From assembly GCF_900167435.1 (NCBI RefSeq), contig NZ_FUWS01000003.1, positions 124,001 to 188,000 on the forward strand: DNA of 64,000 nt. Direction: 5' to 3'. Below the pieces are notes generated by a model. That model ran no database searches. It was not told the origin of the DNA and saw only the letters and a list, made by a program, of their open reading frames with translations. Made by a program: the position numbers and the translations under genes. Source of the DNA: Marinactinospora thermotolerans DSM 45154. Its GTDB lineage: Bacteria; Actinomycetota; Actinomycetes; Streptosporangiales; Streptosporangiaceae. Shown one piece after another: positions 59,580 to 64,000 of this stretch. Numbering within the stretch: position 1 is the first letter of the stretch; each line of letters begins with the position of its first letter.

Positions 59580-60599
59580 TCACTCGTTGTCGGTTCCGGC
59601 GACCCCGGAGACCAGGGGGACCGGCATCCGCAGGTACGGCCACTCGCCGTCGTCCGCGGCGAGCATCCGCGCGCGCACCTCCGCCGACGGGAACGTGACG
59701 ACGTCGCCGACGCTGCGCAACGTCACCGCGGCGGCGATGTGCCCGAGCCGCAGCCGGTCGCGGACGGGAAGGTCGCCGAGGAGGCCGTGCAGGAACCCCG
59801 CGGCAAAGGCGTCGCCCGCGCCGACGGGCTCGACGACGTCCACGCTCAGGGCCGGCACGAACGTGCGCTCGTCCCCGACGTAGCAGGTGGCGCCGTGTTC
59901 GGCGTCCTTGACGACGAGGCAGGGCACCTCCGGCAGCAGCGCGCGCACGTCGTCGTCCGTCGCGGTGCCCCACAGGCGCTGCGCCTCGTCCCGGCCGACG
60001 AAGACGACGTCGGCGGCGCGTGCGGGGGCCAGCAGCGCCGACGCCGCCGTCTCGCGCGACGGCCACAGCGCCGGACGGTGGTTGACGTCGAACGACACAA
60101 GGGGGCCGGCGTCGCGGTCCCCCATGAGGCGTTCGACGAGTTCGGCGCAGCCGCTGGACAGGGCGGGGGTGATCCCCGAGAGGTGGACCAGCCGAGCGCC
60201 GCGCAGGAGGGGCGAGGCGGCCAGTTCCGGTCCCATCGCCGACGCCGCGGACCCGCGCCGGTAGTAGTGGACCCGGGTGCCGCCGGGCGCGGGGTCCTTC
60301 AGGTACAGACCGGTGGGACGGTCGGGGTCGATCTCGACCGCTCCGACGTCGACGCCGTGGTCGGCGAGCACGGCGCAGATGATCCGTCCGAACGGGTCGT
60401 CACCGACCCGGCTCAGCCAGGCGGTCCGCCGGCCGAACTGGGCCAGTCCGCACGCGACGTTGGATTCGGCCCCGCCGATCTCCATCGCCAGGGCGGGACG
60501 TTCGACGAGGGGCGCTCCGGAGATCGGGGCGAGCAGCGCCATCGTCTCGCCGAGGCAGACCGCGTCGTAGGTCGCGGCCGGGGGAACTGCGCTGGGCAT
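59580..60599 (-). CDS. 2-dehydro-3-deoxygluconokinase-like PfkB sugar kinase
   Basis: 339 residues. PfkB fold: GGAESNVACGLAQFGRRTAWLSRVGDDPFG (given in key parts), the VSFDVNHRPALW strand and the catalytic GAGDAFAAGFLHG. Family members with an aldolase partner phosphorylate 2-keto-3-deoxygluconate or galactonate. ATG 60599 has GAGAGG about 8 bases upstream. It heads a two-gene operon with the aldolase and faces the divergent IclR gene. Confidence 0.88.
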   Translation of the reverse strand: MPSAVPPAATYDAVCLGETMALLAPISGAPLVERPALAMEIGGAESNVACGLAQFGRRTAWLSRVGDDPFGRIICAVLADHGVDVGAVEIDPDRPTGLYLKDPAPGGTRVHYYRRGSAASAMGPELAASPLLRGARLVHLSGITPALSSGCAELVERLMGDRDAGPLVSFDVNHRPALWPSRETAASALLAPARAADVVFVGRDEAQRLWGTATDDDVRALLPEVPCLVVKDAEHGATCYVGDERTFVPALSVDVVEPVGAGDAFAAGFLHGLLGDLPVRDRLRLGHIAAAVTLRSVGDVVTFPSAEVRARMLAADDGEWPYLRMPVPLVSGVAGTDNE

Positions 60600-60674
60600 C
60601 GCGGGGTCCTCTCGTTCGCGGAACGCGGTTCGGGGCGCGGGGCACCGGCCGCCCTCGCCCGAACGGGGATTCAG

Positions 60675-60731
60675 GTGCGCATCATGCGCACATGCCATTG
60701 CAATATGCGCAACACATGCGGCATTATATGC
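60675..60731. promoter_or_regulatory. Operator cluster between the KDG operon and its IclR regulator
   Basis: GTGCGCAT-C-ATGCGCAC (60675-60691) is a perfect 17-bp palindrome close to the kinase promoter, GCAT-TAT-ATGC (60721-60731) is a second, overlapping the -10 region of the iclR gene, and a TTGC...GCAA imperfect repeat lies between. The A+T content is much above the flanks. Two sites suit a DNA-looping or side-by-side IclR dimer. Confidence 0.65.
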
Positions 60732-60769
60732 ATTGCGCGCTTTCGGCGACAGAGACGGAGGGGGTCTAG

Positions 60770-61504
60770 GTGTCCCAAACAGTGCAGCGGGCGATCCTGA
60801 TCATCGAGTCCCTGGCGGCGCGCCCCCGCACCCTCGGCGAGGTCGCCGACATCCTCGGCGTGCATCGTTCCACCGCGCTGCGCCTCCTCCAGACCCTGGA
60901 GGCCAGCGGATTCGCCCGGCGCCTGGGAGACGGCCGGCACGCCGTCGGCACCCGCCTCATCGCGATCGCCCAGCAGACCCTGGAGACGCTCGACCTGCGC
61001 CCCCTGGCCTCCCCCCACCTGCGCGCGCTCCACGGCCGCCACGGACACACCATCCACCTCGCCCAGCTCATCGGCGACGAGGTCATCTACGTGGACAAGC
61101 TGGAGAGCACCGAGGGCGTGCGCATGTACTCACGCATCGGCCGTCCCGCCTCGCTGCACGCGAGCGGGGTGGGCAAGGCCATCCTGTCCTGCCTGCCCGC
61201 CGGGCGCCTGGACGAGCTGCTCTCCGGGGTGGAACTGACCGCGCACACCGCCAACACCCTGTCCACCCGCCAGGCGCTGGACGCCGAACTGGCGACCATC
61301 CGGGAACGGGGCTGGGCGGTGGACGACGGCGAGTTCGAGGACTTCACCAACTGCGTCGCCGCGCCGGTCCGCAACAGCACGGGTGACATCGTGGCCGCGC
61401 TGTCCATCACGTCGCTGCGCGTCATCGCGCCCTTGACGGAACTCGTCGACCTGGTTCCCGACCTTCTCGCCACCGCGCGCGCGATATCCCGCGAGCTCGG
61501 CTGA
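60770..61504 (+). CDS. IclR-family transcriptional regulator, KdgR-like
   Basis: 244 residues. The N-terminal winged helix is TLGEVADILGVHRSTALRLL (about 20-50); the effector domain spans 75-240 with DEVIYVDKLEST, YSRIGRPASLHASGVGKAIL and GDIVAALSIT. Divergent from the KDG kinase-aldolase operon with palindromes in between, so it very probably controls that operon in response to KDG or a related acid. GTG 60770 follows GGAGGGGG. Confidence 0.9.
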   Translation: MSQTVQRAILIIESLAARPRTLGEVADILGVHRSTALRLLQTLEASGFARRLGDGRHAVGTRLIAIAQQTLETLDLRPLASPHLRALHGRHGHTIHLAQLIGDEVIYVDKLESTEGVRMYSRIGRPASLHASGVGKAILSCLPAGRLDELLSGVELTAHTANTLSTRQALDAELATIRERGWAVDDGEFEDFTNCVAAPVRNSTGDIVAALSITSLRVIAPLTELVDLVPDLLATARAISRELG

Positions 61505-61536
61505 ATTCGGTTAGATGTTCGACGCTATTCCGGCCA

Positions 61537-61560
61537 GGGGGCGTCGAATTCGACGCCCCC
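61537..61560. terminator. 24-bp perfect palindrome between iclR and the NlpC/P60 gene
   Basis: GGGGGCGTCGAA pairs with TTCGACGCCCCC with no loop bases beyond the centre. It lies 33 bases after iclR and 16 bases before the convergent stop; no U-tract. Confidence 0.75.
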
Positions 61561-61575
61561 TCGCACCGGCCTGGG

Positions 61576-62442
61576 TCACACGACCCGACGCGCTCCCTGG
61601 TAATGGTCGTCGAAGTACCCGGACATGCTGACGATCTGCACGTCCTTTCCGGAACTCGGAGCGTGGATCATTTCCCCGTCGCCCGCGTACATTCCGACGT
61701 GGCTGGGGCCGGAGTAGAAGAAAACAAGGTCTCCCGGACGGAGATCCGTCCGGGAGACCGCTGTCCCCTCTTCGTACTGGTCATAGGTGGTCCGGCCGAT
61801 CTCGATCCCGACCTGCTGGTAGGCCCACTGCACCAGGCCCGAGCAGTCGAAGGAGTCCGGGCCGGTGGCGCCATAACGGTAGGGCGTGCCGATCTTGCTC
61901 TTCGCGTGCTCCAGGGCCTGGGCCCCGAGGTCGGGTTCCGGCTCGGGTTCCGGTTCCGGCTCCGCTCCGGGCGGCGGGAAAGGATCCGAGCCGAAGGCGG
62001 AATCGGGGAACACCGTCCCCACGGGGCGGTCCACCGGGACCAGGGCGACCTGGTCCGGAGCAGGTACGGCCCCCACCTCTCCCACGGGTGCCGGTTCAGT
62101 GGATTCGGTGAAGCCGAGCGGGCGTTCGGGCGGTTCGGCCCCCGTCTGCCCCGGATGGCTCAGGGCTCCCCCATCCGGCTCGACGACCGTGCTGTGCGCC
62201 GGTCCTCCCGCCTCCGCGGACACGGGCCGCTCGACCTGACCGGTGACGGGGGTCCCACCGGTGGGAGCTTCCTCAGGGGCGTGGACGGGAGGTCCGATGT
62301 GACGGTCGGCCAGCGCCGGCGCGGCGGGGAGGAGTCCGAAGAGAACGGCCACCACCGCGACCGATAAGGTCGGCGCGAGGCTGGTTATGGACACAGACCG
62401 AATTCGGGCACGACATTGTTCGGAAGAAACGCGGAATGACAT
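61576..62442 (-). CDS. Secreted NlpC/P60 peptidoglycan hydrolase
   Basis: 288 residues. A Sec signal peptide ends near residue 45 (PALADRH). A long disordered linker contains a glutamate-proline repeat at about 161-170. The C-terminal NlpC/P60 domain has catalytic Cys200 in DCSGLVQW, His248 in SHVGMYAG and His260 in EMIHAP. It cleaves gamma-D-glutamyl-type bonds in stem peptides. ATG 62442 has GGGGAA 5 bases upstream. Upstream I see no ydaO-type riboswitch, which often precedes such genes in actinomycetes. Confidence 0.9.
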   Translation of the reverse strand: MSFRVSSEQCRARIRSVSITSLAPTLSVAVVAVLFGLLPAAPALADRHIGPPVHAPEEAPTGGTPVTGQVERPVSAEAGGPAHSTVVEPDGGALSHPGQTGAEPPERPLGFTESTEPAPVGEVGAVPAPDQVALVPVDRPVGTVFPDSAFGSDPFPPPGAEPEPEPEPEPDLGAQALEHAKSKIGTPYRYGATGPDSFDCSGLVQWAYQQVGIEIGRTTYDQYEEGTAVSRTDLRPGDLVFFYSGPSHVGMYAGDGEMIHAPSSGKDVQIVSMSGYFDDHYQGARRVV

Positions 62443-62676
62443 GTAAATTCCCCCGTGAACGACTGTCGAGCCGCACAGGATATGTACGGCCAGTCACCGT
62501 TGTTCAGAAGAACACACATCACCCATAACTCTCCGTTACCACGACGTTATCGGCGTGTCGGGTACCGGGACATCCGATGATTCCGCTATTGGACGACGCC
62601 ACAGAGAGCGCGTCGCCACCCCACGACGCGTTTCCGACACCGGGATCCGGCCGGCGCTCCAGGCCCGGCCGGCGGA

Positions 62677-63273
62677 TCAGCCGACCTCGGTGTCCAGACA
62701 GGCCGCGATGCAGTGCTCCAGGCGCCTGACCATGGCCGTGGGATCCTGGCCGGCCAGCGACGCCGCCCCGCCGGACCGACGCAGGACCGTGACGCCGACG
62801 AGCAGCGAGGCGACCAGCGAGGCCCGGACCCGCGCATCGGGCCCGCCGATGTAGTCGGCCAGCGGATCGATGATGGCGTTTCGCAACCGCTCCTGGTAGA
62901 CCGTCTGCAGGTCGGGATCGCTGCCCGAGTGCTCCAGCGCCCGCTGGAGGGGGGTGCCCTCCTCGTTGAAACGCCGCACCATGTACTCGGCCAGCCGGCG
63001 CGGAAGCGTCTGCACGTCCCCTTCGAAGATGCCGGGGAACACCGCCTCCGAGGCGATGACCTCGGCCAGCAGGCCCCGCTTGGCACCGAAGTAGCGATTG
63101 ATCAACGCCACGTTGACGCCGGCGTGGGCGGCGATCATCCGCGATGAGACCTGGGCGTACCCGGAGCTGGTGAACAGCTCGCGGGCACTGTCGAGAATGC
63201 GCTGGCGCGTCGCCTCCCGATCGCGCACCCGAGCCCGGTCGGCACAGGCCTCGGCCGCCTCCGCGCGGTTCAT
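62677..63273 (-). CDS. TetR-family repressor of the divergent MFS exporter
   Basis: 198 residues from ATG 63273 (GAGGGA 8 bases upstream; GTG 63288 is an alternative). Helix-turn-helix: QRILDSARELFTSSGYAQVS, IAAHAGVNVALINRYFGAKRGLL. The ligand domain ends in LEHCIAACLD. Divergent from a drug-efflux-type transporter, with a shared symmetric promoter in between, it is probably a local repressor released by the exported compound. Confidence 0.88.
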   Translation of the reverse strand: MNRAEAAEACADRARVRDREATRQRILDSARELFTSSGYAQVSSRMIAAHAGVNVALINRYFGAKRGLLAEVIASEAVFPGIFEGDVQTLPRRLAEYMVRRFNEEGTPLQRALEHSGSDPDLQTVYQERLRNAIIDPLADYIGGPDARVRASLVASLLVGVTVLRRSGGAASLAGQDPTAMVRRLEHCIAACLDTEVG

Positions 63274-63355
63274 GTCACGGTCCCTCACTCATCGTCGGCG
63301 GTCTCTCCCCGGACACCATCCTGCGACATCCGGGCTTGGGAGCATAGCGCCCGAT

Positions 63356-63388
63356 TTGACAAGTCAACACTGTTTACTTATACCGGTA
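63356..63388. promoter_or_regulatory. Divergent promoters and operators of the TetR/MFS pair
   Basis: TTGACAAGTCAA (63356-63367) is symmetric (TTGAC/GTCAA), so it supplies TTGACA as -35 for the MFS gene and TTGACT as -35 for tetR on the other strand. For the MFS gene TTATAC (63378-63383) fits at 16 bases. TACCGGTA (63381-63388) is a second palindrome over the -10. A repressor on either element would shut both genes. Confidence 0.55.
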
Positions 63389-63436
63389 CATGATGTGACA
63401 CCCCTCTTCCCTCACCCTTCTCGACGGGGAAGAGGC

Positions 63437-64000
63437 ATGCCTGAAAGCGGAAACGGGGGCTCGGTGACAGAGTTGGGGGACCGAACGGTGCGCAAGGAGG
63501 CGTTAGCCGAAGACGCGGCGAGCTCGGGGGAGGGCGTCCCCGCCTACTCCCGGCGGCAGGTGATCGAGATCCTGATCGGTCTCATGCTGGCCATGTTGAC
63601 CTCGATGCTCACCACGTCGATCGTCGGCACCGCGCTGCCGACGATCATCGGCGAGCTGGGCGGCCAGGACAAGCTTTCGTGGGTGGCCAGCGCGACGCTG
63701 CTCACGATGACCGCCTCGACCCCCCTGTGGGGCAAGCTCTCCGACATCTACGGGCGCAAACTGCTCTTCCAGATCGCGCTCGTCCTGTTCATCCTCTCCT
63801 CGGTGGCGGCCGGCTTCTCCCAGGACATGAGCTGGCTCATCGGGGCCCGCCTCGTCCAGGGCATCGGCGCCGGCGGCCTGGCCGCGCTGCCGCAGATCAT
63901 CCTGGCCGACGTGGTGGAGCCCCGCGAACGCGGACGCTACGCCGGCTTCCTCGGCGCGGTGTTCGGCGTGTCGACGGTGGCCGGACCGCTGCTGGGCGGC
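63437..64000 (+). CDS. DHA2-type (EmrB/QacA) MFS multidrug exporter, N-terminal part
   Basis: 188 codons are inside the window; the gene continues beyond it. A 40-residue charged N-terminus precedes helix 1 (EILIGLMLAMLTSMLTTSIV), then TALPTIIGELGG, the motif A region GKLSDIYGRK and RLVQGIGAGGLAALPQIIL (motif C precursor), ERGRYAG. These are EmrB/QacA 14-helix features. It expels toxic compounds using the proton gradient. The ATG has GGGGAAGAGG a few bases upstream and a promoter pair shared with tetR. Confidence 0.88.
   Translation, partial: MPESGNGGSVTELGDRTVRKEALAEDAASSGEGVPAYSRRQVIEILIGLMLAMLTSMLTTSIVGTALPTIIGELGGQDKLSWVASATLLTMTASTPLWGKLSDIYGRKLLFQIALVLFILSSVAAGFSQDMSWLIGARLVQGIGAGGLAALPQIILADVVEPRERGRYAGFLGAVFGVSTVAGPLLGG

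Noticed and set aside
62501-62514. Possible LexA/SOS box TGTTCAGAAGAACA upstream of the NlpC/P60 gene
   Set aside because: Half-sites are in the opposite order (GTTC-N4-GAAC) to the actinobacterial SOS box GAAC-N4-GTTC.
62443-62676. c-di-AMP (ydaO-type) riboswitch before the NlpC/P60 gene
   Set aside because: Such riboswitches often precede these hydrolases, but the conserved purine-rich core blocks are not visible on the minus strand and the leader is short.

Overview
The window reads as a chromosomal segment of a high-GC filamentous actinomycete. purF, purM, a DUF3073 gene and bldC lie together as they do in Streptomyces coelicolor, codons are strongly GC3-biased, GTG starts are common, and BldC is about 90 amino acids of recognisable developmental regulator. 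A Nocardiopsaceae-like host (Nocardiopsis, Streptomonospora or relatives) is the best guess from gene content, but it is an inference and no 16S or tRNA gene is present to test it. I see no rRNA, tRNA, CRISPR array or intact insertion sequence.

Layout. 1-5.7 kb: end of a sterol-carrier-type gene, purF, purM, DUF3073, a conserved unknown gene and bldC with a 690-base upstream region. 5.7-12.5 kb: divergent TetR/EamA exporter pair, then a complete dipeptide/nickel-type ABC operon on the minus strand. 12.7-18 kb: housekeeping and envelope genes (DUF1232, lipoprotein amidase, a protein made of four DivIVA-type repeats, RNHCP zinc-finger protein, M48 protease, TetR, small DUF). 18.6-24 kb: a two-component system, a NUDIX hydrolase, a TAXI-type solute-binding lipoprotein and a DctA-type dicarboxylate symporter, probably one sensing and uptake module. 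24-26.9 kb: a lower-GC accessory patch with the decayed remains of an XRE-DUF5753/DUF397 pair and an orphan membrane protein. 26.9-31.4 kb: IMPACT protein, glutathione peroxidase, PfkB kinase, a lipoprotein and an ECF sigma factor preceded by a dense set of symmetric repeats.

31.4-46.0 kb is the most unusual part: a type VII secretion locus built around an EssC-like FtsK ATPase (N-terminal FHA/ubiquitin-like region, two membrane helices, three ATPase modules), two small WXG100-like proteins, a 1632-residue cysteine-free protein with a helical head, membrane hairpin and over 1000 residues of Asp/Gly/Thr repeats, a coiled-coil membrane protein, a LysM-like membrane protein, and a small secreted protein. 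EccB, EccD and mycosin genes are absent, so this looks like a minimal T7SSb-type machine in an actinomycete.

46.3-51.4 kb: mutA-mutB-meaB (methylmalonyl-CoA mutase and its chaperone GTPase). 51.6-58.9 kb: small unknown genes, an orphan STAS protein, a four-cysteine SufR-like regulator, DUF3291, two tandem SodC-like lipoproteins that share a near-identical 331-bp tract, a second YidC with a DUF6412 protein, and a hemC. 59-61.5 kb: KDPG aldolase and KDG kinase facing an IclR regulator across a palindromic operator. 61.5-64 kb: a secreted NlpC/P60 hydrolase, and a TetR regulator divergent from a DHA2 MFS exporter that runs off the window end. Several starts have a -10 hexamer only 5-8 bases upstream, suggesting leaderless transcripts.
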